From: JBAYIE01 sp041665785
GTDB taxonomy: Bacteria; Bacteroidota; Bacteroidia; UKL13-3
Assembly (NCBI GenBank): GCA_041665785.1
Contig: JBAYIE010000004.1
Span: 81,135 to 145,134 of the forward strand
Direction: 5' to 3'
DNA: 64,000 nt
Positions 18,746 through 27,094 of the stretch are shown here, one piece after another. The first letter of the stretch is position 1; every line of letters begins with the position of its first letter. Both the position numbers and the translations under genes were made by a program. The notes under the pieces were generated by a model. The model ran no database searches. It saw only the letters and a list, made by a program, of their open reading frames with translations, and was not told where the DNA came from.

Positions 18746-20428
18746 ATGATCCGAAAAGAATTGCACGCCGCCACTGGAAATACACTGAGTTGTAAAGGAT
18801 GGATACAGGAAGCCGCATTACGTATGTTGCACAATAACCTGGATCCGGATGTGGCTGAAAGGCCCGAAGATCTGGTGGTTTATGGTGGAATTGGAAAAGC
18901 TGCCCGTAACTGGGAAAGTTTTGAGCTGATCGTAAAAGCCTTGCAGGATTTGGAAGACGATGAGACTTTATTGATACAAAGTGGAAAACCGGTAGGAATA
19001 TTACCGACCCATAAAGATGCTCCGCGGGTGCTCATCTCCAACAGCATGTTGGTACCGAAATGGGCCAATTGGGAAACGTTTCATGAATTGGATAAAAAAG
19101 GCTTGATGATGTATGGTCAGATGACTGCCGGTAGTTGGATTTATATCGGCTCACAGGGCATTGTACAAGGAACCTATGAAACTTTTGCAGAAGCTGCACG
19201 ACAACATTTTGGGGGCAGTTTAAAAGGAACTTTGACTGTTACTGCAGGTTTAGGAGGAATGGGAGGAGCTCAACCGCTTGCTGTAACGATGTGTGATGGT
19301 GTTTGCCTGGCTGCAGAAATGGTTGAATGGAGAATCAAAAAACGAATCGAAACGCGGTATCTCGATGTGATGTCACGTGACGTAGATCAGGCCATTGATA
19401 TGGCGCTGAAAGCCAAAGCAGAAGGCAAGCGTGTCTCCATTGGTGTGTTGTGTAATGTAGTTGATCTGCTTCAGCGTTTGATTGATAGAGGAATTACTCC
19501 TGATTTATTAACCGATCAGACATCGGCCCACGATCCATTGAATGGATATTATCCGGAAGGTTTGGCAGAAGAAGTGGCTGATCGATTACGTAAAACCGAT
19601 CCGCAGCGGTATATTAATCTTGCACTTGATACGATGGCACATCATGTAAAATTGATGTTGCAATTACAAAAGCAAGGAGCGATTACTTTCGATTATGGAA
19701 ACAATTTACGCGGTCAGGCAAAAGATCAGCGGGGTGTTATGAATGCATTCGATTTTCCGGGTTTTGTTCCGGCTTATATCCGTCCGCTTTTTTGCGAAGG
19801 TAAAGGTCCGTTCCGCTGGGTTGCTTTAAGCGGTGATCCCAACGATATTTATGTAACCGATCAGGTGATGAAAGATTTGTTTCCCGAAAATCATTCGTTG
19901 CACCGTTGGCTCGAAATGGCACGCGAACGCATTGCATTTCAGGGATTGCCTGCCCGCATTTGCTGGATTGGACAAGGCGACCGCGAAAAGGCAGCTTTGG
20001 CTTTCAACGAATTGGTAAGAACAGGAAAAGTGAAGGGACCCATTGTGATCGGACGGGATCATCTGGATACCGGTTCGGTAGCATCACCCAACCGCGAAAC
20101 AGAAGCGATGAAAGACGGGAGCGATGCCGTTGCCGATTGGCCCATCTTAAACGCGCTGATCAATACGGCCGGAGGAGCGAGTTGGGTAAGTGTGCATCAG
20201 GGTGGTGGAGTTGGGATGGGCTATTCCATACATGCCGGAATGGTAATTGTTGCCGATGGAACGGAAGAAGCTGCACGCAGGCTCAAACGGGTTTTGCACA
20301 ACGATCCGGCAATGGGAGTGATCCGGCATGCGGATGCGGGATATGATATTGCCATTGATGCGGCTCGTAAAAACCGACTCGATTTAAAAGAACGACTCAA
20401 AAATATTCCGGCCAAAGCAGGCTATTGA
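18746..20428 (+). CDS. hutU: Urocanate hydratase (urocanase)
   Basis: 560 residues, the normal length (about 555). It converts urocanate to imidazolonepropionate in histidine degradation, using bound NAD+. Recognised from VVYGGIGKAARNWESF near the start, GQMTAGSWIYIGSQGIVQGT, the glycine-rich NAD-binding stretch TAGLGGMGGAQPLAVTM, and the C-terminal VHQGGGVGMGYSIHAG. The ATG at 18746 is chosen because an in-frame TTG upstream overlaps the -7 box. It stands alone: hutH, hutI and hutG are not adjacent, so the pathway genes must be elsewhere or absent. The divergent neighbour is the histidine-kinase operon, without obvious relation. Confidence 0.97.
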   Translation: MIRKELHAATGNTLSCKGWIQEAALRMLHNNLDPDVAERPEDLVVYGGIGKAARNWESFELIVKALQDLEDDETLLIQSGKPVGILPTHKDAPRVLISNSMLVPKWANWETFHELDKKGLMMYGQMTAGSWIYIGSQGIVQGTYETFAEAARQHFGGSLKGTLTVTAGLGGMGGAQPLAVTMCDGVCLAAEMVEWRIKKRIETRYLDVMSRDVDQAIDMALKAKAEGKRVSIGVLCNVVDLLQRLIDRGITPDLLTDQTSAHDPLNGYYPEGLAEEVADRLRKTDPQRYINLALDTMAHHVKLMLQLQKQGAITFDYGNNLRGQAKDQRGVMNAFDFPGFVPAYIRPLFCEGKGPFRWVALSGDPNDIYVTDQVMKDLFPENHSLHRWLEMARERIAFQGLPARICWIGQGDREKAALAFNELVRTGKVKGPIVIGRDHLDTGSVASPNRETEAMKDGSDAVADWPILNALINTAGGASWVSVHQGGGVGMGYSIHAGMVIVADGTEEAARRLKRVLHNDPAMGVIRHADAGYDIAIDAARKNRLDLKERLKNIPAKAGY

Positions 20429-20544
20429 AAAACGGAAACTATATAGCCAGGCAGATAATTCATTACTACCTTTCTCTCGTCTAATTTACAAATTTATTTC
20501 CTGAAAATCAGTTTGTTAAGCTGTTTTTGCCTCCTGGGTACAAC

Positions 20545-20574
20545 TTGTATTGATATGCCGGTGACTTATGGTTG
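20545..20574 (+). promoter_or_regulatory. Promoter of the MarR-linked cluster
   Basis: A TTG at 20545-20547, a 19-bp spacer, and TATGGTTG at 20567-20574 (one mismatch to TAnnTTTG). The palindrome at 20572-20583 begins inside the -7 box, an arrangement that would let a bound protein block polymerase. Confidence 0.6.
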
Positions 20575-20583
20575 ATATATCAA
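20572..20583. promoter_or_regulatory. Probable MarR operator, copy 1
   Basis: A perfect 12-bp palindrome TTGATATATCAA, overlapping the -7 box and 7 bp before the ATG of the first gene of the cluster. An identical copy lies just before the marR gene at 22806. The TTGN6CAA form fits operators of winged-helix MarR dimers; binding itself is inferred. Confidence 0.72.
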
Positions 20584-20590
20584 TTAACAC

Positions 20591-21577
20591 ATGAAAAAAC
20601 TTATCATTCTTTGTTTATGCGGGCCATTGATTGCAACGGCGCAATCTCTTCAGTCAAGTGATATCTTAGGTGCCCCTGGAAATTCATTCACCCTTCAAAC
20701 CGCGACGTTGCCGGATTATATTGATCCATTCAGTATTGATGCAGATTCTGTATGGGATTTCTCCTCAATCACAGGAAATCCCACCAATCAAAAAGTTTTC
20801 GAGGTGATGGAAATAAGCGCTTCACCACATGCCTCCATTTTTCCAAATGCAAACGTATTGGTTCGTTCTTATTTAAAAAGCGACACCAGTAATTATACGT
20901 ATTCACATTACAAGTTGAATGACAGTTTTTATCGGGTAGGAGAAGTAGGGAGTGTTCTGACCATCATAGATACAGATCCTGCTGCAGGATTGCTTTTTCC
21001 GTTATCGGTAGGTGATTCGTTTTCTGATGCCTATCGGTATGAAAGCTCTGCGTTTGGAATTATGTATTCCTATTCCGGTAAAACAGAAGTAAAAGCAATC
21101 CGTTATGGGAAATTAATCCTTCCGGGGAAAGGTATAGATGGGGTATTTTTAGTCAGAGAGAAAAAGAGTCAATTTCGCTATGATTACTTTGATTCTTCCT
21201 ATTTTACTAAATACACATGGTATAAGGAAGGGTATAATCAACCGCTGGCAATACTCAATTATTACAGGCATGAACAAGGAGATTCGTCCATATCCTTACA
21301 GTATGCAGTGAATAATTTAACAGTGGTTGACATCCATTCACCAATTGAAGATGTGAAAATTTACCCAACTGTATTCAATCGTGAACTTTTTATAGACGGG
21401 ACATACAACCGCATTGAGATTTTTGACCTCACGGGAAAGTATTTGGCTTGTTACAATTCCAGCGATTCAGGAAATCGATTGGATACACAAAGTTTACCCC
21501 AAGGATTCTGTTTTATTCGGATATGGGGTACAAACGGAGAAATGTATACGATGAAAGGGATAAAATTCAATGAATAG
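20591..21577 (+). CDS. Secreted protein with T9SS type A sorting domain, first gene of MarR-linked cluster
   Basis: 328 residues. A signal peptide (MKKLIILCLCGPLIATAQS) is followed by a beta-rich middle part of about 230 residues that I do not recognise; it contains DADSVWDFSSITGN, common in uncharacterised Bacteroidota T9SS cargo. The C-terminal about 80 residues (IEDVKIYPTVFNRELFIDG, IEIFDLTGKYL, LPQGFCFIRI) form a type A sorting domain. It should be exported to the surface. Its gene overlaps the next by 8 bp (or abuts it if that gene starts at 21579). The operator-like palindrome just upstream suggests control by the MarR protein two genes downstream. Confidence 0.85.
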   Translation: MKKLIILCLCGPLIATAQSLQSSDILGAPGNSFTLQTATLPDYIDPFSIDADSVWDFSSITGNPTNQKVFEVMEISASPHASIFPNANVLVRSYLKSDTSNYTYSHYKLNDSFYRVGEVGSVLTIIDTDPAAGLLFPLSVGDSFSDAYRYESSAFGIMYSYSGKTEVKAIRYGKLILPGKGIDGVFLVREKKSQFRYDYFDSSYFTKYTWYKEGYNQPLAILNYYRHEQGDSSISLQYAVNNLTVVDIHSPIEDVKIYPTVFNRELFIDGTYNRIEIFDLTGKYLACYNSSDSGNRLDTQSLPQGFCFIRIWGTNGEMYTMKGIKFNE

Positions 21578-22802
21578 CATGAAAGGTTTATGGTTGATTT
21601 TGTTGAGCTGGCAAAATTTTGTATTTGCACAAGATTGGGAAGTCCGCAAAAGTATTCCGGAGGCAAATGGAAAAGGACGATGGTCTCCCGTTTGCTTTGC
21701 CATTCAAAATAAAATCTATGTTGGCGGAGGGTATATTGGTAATTTTATCAGTAAGAAAGACCTTTGGGAATATGATATTGAAACCGATTCCTGGAATCAG
21801 AAATCCGACTTACCCGGTAGTTTAAACCGTACCGCCGCAATTGCATTCAGCATTAATGAAATCGGATATGTTGGTTTAGGTGCACAAGCATACAATACGA
21901 TAGATTATACATTTTTAAAAGATTTATGGGCTTATAATCCCGCTACAGATACCTGGATGCAAAAGGCGTCATTGCCGGATACTGCTCGAAGTGGTTCTGC
22001 TTGTTTTGTTATGGATAATAAAGCCTTTGTAGTTGGTGGACAAACTGGTTTTCCTCAGGCAACTGCAGATGTATGGATGTACGATCCGCAAACCGATCAA
22101 TGGACAGAGAAACAAGCATATCCCGCAGGTCCGCATTATGGTGCAATGGCTTTTTCTCTGGATAACTATGGTTATGTGGCGTGTGGAATGCATTTAAAAG
22201 ATGCAGTTTTAATGAACTCATCGCAAGTATGGAGATATGTTCCTGCAACTGATACCTGGGAGCAAAAGTCGGATTATTGCGACTCAAAGGGACGCGATAA
22301 TGGAATTGCTTTTGTTTTAAATGGTAAAGCTGTGGTTGGATTGGGAAAAGCAAAGGATAGTTTGACCACGTATTATTTCAAAGAGTTTTGCATGTACAGT
22401 CCCGAAAAGGATGTCTGGGAACCATATACAGATTTCAAAGCAATAGATCGTGCCTATGCCATTGGCATCTCTGTAAACAACAGAGCTTTTGCCGGAGCAG
22501 GCTTTCTTTACGTGAATGAGCAAAATTTTTATAATGATTGGTGGGAATTGAATTTAAACACCTCGCTGACCCAAAAACCGGAGTCGAATAAAATAGTTGC
22601 ATTTCCCAATCCGACCTATGGAAAAATAAGCATTCAAGGAAGAAGGTATGGTGATAAAATTCAAATTCGGGATATAATGGGAACTGTAATAATAGAATCG
22701 GATTCAGATGAGTTTGATTTGAGTACTTACACCGATGGAGTCTACGTTGTAAGAATTACGAATGATGTGGACTGTCAGTCTTTTAAGCTTATTAAATATT
22801 AA
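21570..22802 (+). CDS. Secreted kelch-repeat beta-propeller protein with T9SS type A sorting domain
   Basis: 410 residues; a second ATG at 21579 (MKGLWLILLSWQNFVFAQ) gives a cleaner signal peptide and may be the true start. Five to six kelch-type blades are visible, each with a Y-x-P/E-x-TDxW pattern: DLWEYDIETDSWNQK, DLWAYNPATDTWMQK, DVWMYDPQTDQWTEK, QVWRYVPATDTWEQK, FCMYSPEKDVWEP. The last about 80 residues (VAFPNPTYGKISIQG, IQIRDIMGTVI, YTDGVYVVRI) are a T9SS type A sorting domain. Surface or secreted binding protein; the ligand is unknown. It overlaps the previous gene and is followed by marR after a short gap holding the second palindrome. Confidence 0.9.
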   Translation: MNSMKGLWLILLSWQNFVFAQDWEVRKSIPEANGKGRWSPVCFAIQNKIYVGGGYIGNFISKKDLWEYDIETDSWNQKSDLPGSLNRTAAIAFSINEIGYVGLGAQAYNTIDYTFLKDLWAYNPATDTWMQKASLPDTARSGSACFVMDNKAFVVGGQTGFPQATADVWMYDPQTDQWTEKQAYPAGPHYGAMAFSLDNYGYVACGMHLKDAVLMNSSQVWRYVPATDTWEQKSDYCDSKGRDNGIAFVLNGKAVVGLGKAKDSLTTYYFKEFCMYSPEKDVWEPYTDFKAIDRAYAIGISVNNRAFAGAGFLYVNEQNFYNDWWELNLNTSLTQKPESNKIVAFPNPTYGKISIQGRRYGDKIQIRDIMGTVIIESDSDEFDLSTYTDGVYVVRITNDVDCQSFKLIKY

Positions 22803-22805
22803 TAA

Positions 22806-22834
22806 TTGATATATCAAATATAGTCTTAAATTTG
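22806..22834 (+). promoter_or_regulatory. Probable MarR operator (copy 2) and -7 box before marR
   Basis: The palindrome TTGATATATCAA recurs exactly at 22806-22817. A perfect -7 box TAAATTTG lies at 22827-22834, 18 bp after the TTG of the palindrome. The transcript would begin at or next to the ATG at 22838, giving an almost leaderless marR mRNA. The alternative is that marR is read only from the upstream promoter. Confidence 0.65.
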
Positions 22835-22837
22835 AGA

Positions 22838-23272
22838 ATGGAAAAGCTCAATTCAATATTCTTTTATAATCTGGAGAGATCCATCAAAGCATATCGCCAG
22901 TATGCCCAAACCATACTCAAAGCTCATGGTTATTCCATCACCATTGATCAATGGTTAATTCTTAAAGCAATTATTGATGATCCGGACATTGCGCAAAACG
23001 AACTTGCTGAGGCAGTCTTCAAAGACAAAGCTTCCATAAACAGGATCATAGATTTATTAATCAGGCATAAATATCTGACCCGGGAAAAATTGAAGGAGAA
23101 CAGAAAATTCCGTCAGCTTACGGTAACGCGGTTAGGTCACCAGATATTGGCCGATCTCAATTCCATTGTAATCAAGAATCGGGCTCAGGCATTAAAAGGA
23201 ATTTCGATTGCGGAAATTGAAAGAACAGAAAAAGTATTGATACGCATTTTTAATAATTGCAAATCCAAATGA
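22838..23272 (+). CDS. MarR-family transcriptional regulator
   Basis: 144 residues from the ATG at 22838; an upstream in-frame TTG at 22832 lies inside the -7 box. Typical MarR length and order: an N-terminal dimerisation helix (YNLERSIKAYRQYAQTILKA), winged helix-turn-helix at about 45-95 (AQNELAEAVFKDKASINRII), wing (REKLKENRKFRQLTVT) and a C-terminal dimer helix. It should bind as a homodimer to a palindrome and release on ligand binding. The identical palindromes at 20572 and 22806 are the obvious candidates, giving autoregulation plus control of the upstream genes. Its stop overlaps the next start (ATGA), so it is embedded in the cluster. Confidence 0.93.
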   Translation: MEKLNSIFFYNLERSIKAYRQYAQTILKAHGYSITIDQWLILKAIIDDPDIAQNELAEAVFKDKASINRIIDLLIRHKYLTREKLKENRKFRQLTVTRLGHQILADLNSIVIKNRAQALKGISIAEIERTEKVLIRIFNNCKSK

Positions 23273-24603
23273 AATACATACCTAAATTTATAAGCGTCGC
23301 ATGTATCATCGTTATCGCGTTAATGCATTCAGTGCAAGCACAGGATTTACCCCGAAGGGTATACCTGGGTATTCGAATGGAAAATCTGGCGGAAGATGTA
23401 AAGAAAGTGATGGGTATCCAACAGGTTAATGGTGTACTAATTAGCGAAGTTCTCAAAGGATCTACTGCTGAAAAGGCAGGGTTTAAAAAGGGGGACATTT
23501 TAACGCGCATTAATGGCAAAGAATTAAGTCGAACGCAAGATGTATTGAGCGTATTATCGGTAAACAAAGCAGGGGATGCATTCAGTTTTAACCTGTTGCG
23601 GAATAAAAGAGCAGTGTCAGGAAAGTCCACGTTCTACGCATTTCCTAAAGAAAGCTATGGCGACATACAAGTGTCATATCTACAATGTAAAACAGAGATC
23701 GGTTTGCAACGAATCATTGTGCAGAAACCCGCAGGTAAGCGTAAAAAACCGTTAATAGTATTTCTTGGAGGTATAGGTTGTTACTCACTCGATAGTCCAT
23801 TGGATACGGGACGTGCTGAATTACAATTGTTGAATAAACTGGTTAGGACAGGATTTATTTCAGCACGTATCGAAAAGCCCGGAATTGGCGACAATGCTGG
23901 ATTCTGTAAACCTTGTAATGAGGTAAGTTTTATAGAAGAACTGAATGGATATATAGCAGCTATTAAAACGCTTAAGACAGATCCTGACATTGATTCAAAT
24001 CGCATATTTATTTTTGGCCATAGTATGGGTGGTATTTTTGCACCATTGGTTGCTCGTGAATTATCCATTAAAGGAATAGTTGCCTATGGTACGATTGGTT
24101 CCAGTTTTATAGAGTACCTGGCAAAAACACGCCGGACTATTGCGGAGGCTTATCAAATGACTCCTATTGAAACCGATCAGTTAATCCGTGATTTTTGCGT
24201 TTGTGGGCATTTCTATTTTGAAGAAAATATGACTACAGCGCAAGCAGCGTTAAAAAAACCGGTTTGTGCTGAATACCTCCAACTTTTTGATTTACGCTCA
24301 CGGGAATACAACAAAGAGTTGTATGCTTTGAACATCCCGGAACTCTGGAGTACATATACGGGCAATGTTTTGTTGCTGTGGGGTTCCAGTGATTATATAG
24401 CTTCTCATGATGATCATGAAATTATATTTAATACGTTACAATTTTATAAGAAGAGCAATGCGGAATTAAGCGTAGTAGAAAAAATGGATCATGGTATGCT
24501 GCATGCTGAATCTTATCAGGCATCCAGTTCAAATCCGGGAAAGTATAATCCGGTAATTGGTTCTGTTGTTGAAAATTGGTTATCCACCACAATGAACAAA
24601 TGA
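23269..24603 (+). CDS. Exported PDZ-alpha/beta-hydrolase fusion
   Basis: 444 residues from the ATG at 23269, which overlaps the marR stop by 4 bp (ATGA); the signal peptide is MKYIPKFISVACIIVIALMH...VQAQ. A PDZ domain (about 28-115; LGIRMENL, AEKAGFKKGDILTRINGKEL) precedes an alpha/beta-hydrolase domain (about 150-440). The catalytic triad can be read: Ser in GHSMGG, Asp in LLLWGSSDYI, His in EKMDHGMLH. It is a predicted periplasmic or secreted esterase/peptidase-like enzyme; substrate unknown. The PDZ part may bind a protein end or a partner. It is followed by a DUF885 gene with another ATGA overlap, so the three are translationally coupled. Confidence 0.88.
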   Translation: MKYIPKFISVACIIVIALMHSVQAQDLPRRVYLGIRMENLAEDVKKVMGIQQVNGVLISEVLKGSTAEKAGFKKGDILTRINGKELSRTQDVLSVLSVNKAGDAFSFNLLRNKRAVSGKSTFYAFPKESYGDIQVSYLQCKTEIGLQRIIVQKPAGKRKKPLIVFLGGIGCYSLDSPLDTGRAELQLLNKLVRTGFISARIEKPGIGDNAGFCKPCNEVSFIEELNGYIAAIKTLKTDPDIDSNRIFIFGHSMGGIFAPLVARELSIKGIVAYGTIGSSFIEYLAKTRRTIAEAYQMTPIETDQLIRDFCVCGHFYFEENMTTAQAALKKPVCAEYLQLFDLRSREYNKELYALNIPELWSTYTGNVLLLWGSSDYIASHDDHEIIFNTLQFYKKSNAELSVVEKMDHGMLHAESYQASSSNPGKYNPVIGSVVENWLSTTMNK

Positions 24604-25943
24604 GACTCTGGTTTTGTATATGGATGTTTGGTATTTGGTACTTAAATTTTTCTGGTCTTCCGGAATGCAATTCTAATAGAAACTTCAGGGATTTTCTTCA
24701 GCAATTCAAACAAGGTTATGGAGTCTTGAACGTTCCTGATTTTGAGTATGATTACCGCAACTATTTTTTGGCCATTCCGGATACATTTTCATTAAACAGA
24801 CAATCTTCATTCATGCATGAACAGGAAAACCTTTTGAAGTTGTTTGATCGAACGACTTTATCTGTTCAGGAACGTCTTTGTTATGATCAGATTGTATATG
24901 AACTTGACGTAAATCTAAAAAGAATTAAACTGGAAAGGCAATGGGTTTTGGCCGGGCGTTTAATGCCTGAGATGGGGTATTTTGATTCTTTAAATTACGC
25001 GGGTTGGTATGAATATTTTATTCAAAAATTTACAGGACTTAATAAAATGCCTGTTGAAGTGATGCAATTTGGTCAAAAGGAAGTTGAACGCATCAATAAA
25101 CAAATAGATTCCATACAGCATGCGCTTCAATTCAAAACCCGCAACGGCTTGTATAAGGCATTTAAGCACGATTCATTTTTTTATCAGGATCAGAAAGAGT
25201 TGTTGATGAAATTTTCACAAACCGATGAGATTATCCGTTCAAATTTGAAAGCGTTCTGTGAAATAGATAAACTACCCCGGGTTTTTCCGGTTCAATGGCC
25301 GAATGCAGATATCCGGACTCCCCCGGGAATGTACCTGAGCCACGCTTCAACCGCCTATAGAAAAGATGTTTTCTATTATAATTTTTATGGAAGCAGATTC
25401 CGAAAACGTTTTGCTGAATGGTTGTATTTACATGAAGCCATTCCGGGACATCATCTGCAGGCCAGTATGCGAAATACAATAAGTCTGAATGGGACACAGC
25501 AACAGTTTTTGTATCCCGGAACTTTTGAAGGGTGGGCTTGTTACGCAGAAAATGAAGGAAATAGCCTTGGGGTGTATAAGGATAGTTGGAATTATCTGGG
25601 CCTGCTGGAATGGAATCTGATACGAGCAGTTCGAATTGTGCTGGATGCCGGGATCCATTATTACGGTTGGTCGAAAGAAAAGTCCCGTTTGTATTGGGAA
25701 GCTCATTGTGTTGGATTGGATGAATTTGCTGACAGGGAAATTGAAAGGGTAATACATTGGCCTTCTCAGGCTTTGAGTTATCAAATGGGAGCGGAGGCAA
25801 TCCGTCTGTTGTTTAATGATTACCGGCTCACAGGGGATAGGCAATTCAAAATCGCCGGACTTAGAAAAGCTTTTTTAAGGTGTGGGATGTTACCCATTCC
25901 GGTAATTCAAAAAATTTTAAGGGAACTAAATGAAGCAGGGTAA
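24600..25943 (+). CDS. DUF885-family metallopeptidase-like protein, exported
   Basis: 447 residues from the ATG at 24600 (ATGA overlap with the hydrolase gene). The N-terminus MRLWFCIWMFGIWYLNFSG is a signal peptide or anchor. The family signature is the metal-site-like motif LHEAIPGHHLQ (about residue 280), with GWACYAENEG about 30 residues later supplying a likely Glu ligand. DUF885 proteins are related to zinc carboxypeptidase-like enzymes; few have been characterised. It is shorter than the usual 550-600-residue members, mainly in the N-terminal half. The final codons overlap the next gene. Extracytoplasmic peptide cleavage is plausible but inferred. Confidence 0.87.
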   Translation: MRLWFCIWMFGIWYLNFSGLPECNSNRNFRDFLQQFKQGYGVLNVPDFEYDYRNYFLAIPDTFSLNRQSSFMHEQENLLKLFDRTTLSVQERLCYDQIVYELDVNLKRIKLERQWVLAGRLMPEMGYFDSLNYAGWYEYFIQKFTGLNKMPVEVMQFGQKEVERINKQIDSIQHALQFKTRNGLYKAFKHDSFFYQDQKELLMKFSQTDEIIRSNLKAFCEIDKLPRVFPVQWPNADIRTPPGMYLSHASTAYRKDVFYYNFYGSRFRKRFAEWLYLHEAIPGHHLQASMRNTISLNGTQQQFLYPGTFEGWACYAENEGNSLGVYKDSWNYLGLLEWNLIRAVRIVLDAGIHYYGWSKEKSRLYWEAHCVGLDEFADREIERVIHWPSQALSYQMGAEAIRLLFNDYRLTGDRQFKIAGLRKAFLRCGMLPIPVIQKILRELNEAG

Positions 25944-26787
25944 ACGTATATTTTGTTTAGCAATGGTAACGATGCAGTCTGTATCAGCTCAGTCCATACT
26001 TTCGAGAGATGGAGTTGAATATGCTTATCCAAGGGTGTCGGCTGATGATTCAAAATTGTTGTTTCAATCAAATCAAACCGGGAAATGGCAATTGTATAAC
26101 ATGAATTTAGGTGACAGCAGTATTACGACGCTCTGGTCTGATACGTTCAATAATTATTTTCCCGACTGGAATAAAGATTTATCAATCGTAGCATTTACGA
26201 GCGATAGAGATTCTAATGAAAATATTTTTTTGTTCGAAAGACATACAGGAACTATAAAACGAATTTCGTGGAATAAAGCACGGAATATTCATCCTTATTT
26301 CAGTCCGGATTCAAAATATATTCTTTATAGCTCAACAGCTGGAAATGGTTCTTTGGATATTTACCGGTATGAGTTGTTTTCAGGCGAGACATTAAGATTA
26401 ACCCATACGGAAGAAGATGAAACCTGCGCCAGATACAGTCCTCAGATGAATAAAATTGTATACCTGAAAAACGGTATTGTTTCGGATGATATTTTTGTAC
26501 TCGATTGTTCAACTTTTATCGCTGATAATATTACAAATGATCCAATCATTCGTGACGGCTGGCCCATGTTTAGTCCGGACGGAAAATGGATTTATTATTC
26601 TTCTATGGAAACCGGAGTATTTTGCATTTACCGGATTTCAGTTAAAACGAGACAAAAGGTGCAATTGACATACGCCGGTCCGGCTGAAGAAGATGCCCGC
26701 GTATTTATTTCTTCAAGGAGCAAGCGGATATTTTATAATCGGAGAAAAGGTAATGCACTAGCCATCATGGCCAGAACCATGGAATAA
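25930..26787 (+). CDS. Exported TolB-like beta-propeller (PD40 repeats)
   Basis: 285 residues with a signal peptide (MKQGKRIFCLAMVTMQSVSAQS). At least five PD40/WD40-like blades are visible: AYPRVSADDSKLLFQSN, YFPDWNKDLSIVAFTSD, HPYFSPDSKYILYSS, CARYSPQMNKIVYL, GWPMFSPDGKWIYYSS. This is the TolB-type propeller without the TolB N-terminal domain; such proteins bind partners in the periplasm. It starts 14 bp inside the DUF885 gene and is the last gene of the cluster. No terminator hairpin was seen in the following 307 bp. Confidence 0.87.
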   Translation: MKQGKRIFCLAMVTMQSVSAQSILSRDGVEYAYPRVSADDSKLLFQSNQTGKWQLYNMNLGDSSITTLWSDTFNNYFPDWNKDLSIVAFTSDRDSNENIFLFERHTGTIKRISWNKARNIHPYFSPDSKYILYSSTAGNGSLDIYRYELFSGETLRLTHTEEDETCARYSPQMNKIVYLKNGIVSDDIFVLDCSTFIADNITNDPIIRDGWPMFSPDGKWIYYSSMETGVFCIYRISVKTRQKVQLTYAGPAEEDARVFISSRSKRIFYNRRKGNALAIMARTME

Positions 26788-27094
26788 GCCGAATGGTTGC
26801 GGTTCTGAAACGAGCGAAGGATTCAGGCAAAAGGAATAACGATTCTAGCACCGGGATCTGGCGATTGGAAGGAATTGATAAGCCGTAACCTGGTACAATG
26901 TTGCCCGGATGCCGACACGAAAGCATTAACTTGAATTGCGTTAGCGCTTGTATGTGACGCAGACTTCTGAGGTTATTCGGCTTCGAATCAATTAATTTTT
27001 CTTGAAATTCATTTGTGAATTTATAACGCAAGTTGTTAAATTGGACATTCAATTTCATTACCGCTTAACCTGGTAATGTAGTGAAATTAGACCT
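26788..27094. other. 307-bp intergenic region without a recognised element
   Basis: A minus-strand frame of 97 codons (27058-26765) crosses it, but its composition is unconvincing and it overlaps the end of the propeller gene. I see no tRNA fold, clear hairpin terminator or TAnnTTTG promoter before the gene at 27095. The block from about 26810 to 27000 is richer in GC than typical spacers here and could be a decayed gene. Confidence 0.35.

Noticed and set aside
25231..25800. Minus-strand 189-codon frame
   Set aside because: Antisense to the DUF885 gene with its HEAIPGHH motif; no start context or domain.
26765..27058. Minus-strand 97-codon frame in the intergenic block
   Set aside because: It overlaps the end of the propeller gene and shows no domain, signal peptide or promoter; kept only as an unexplained region.
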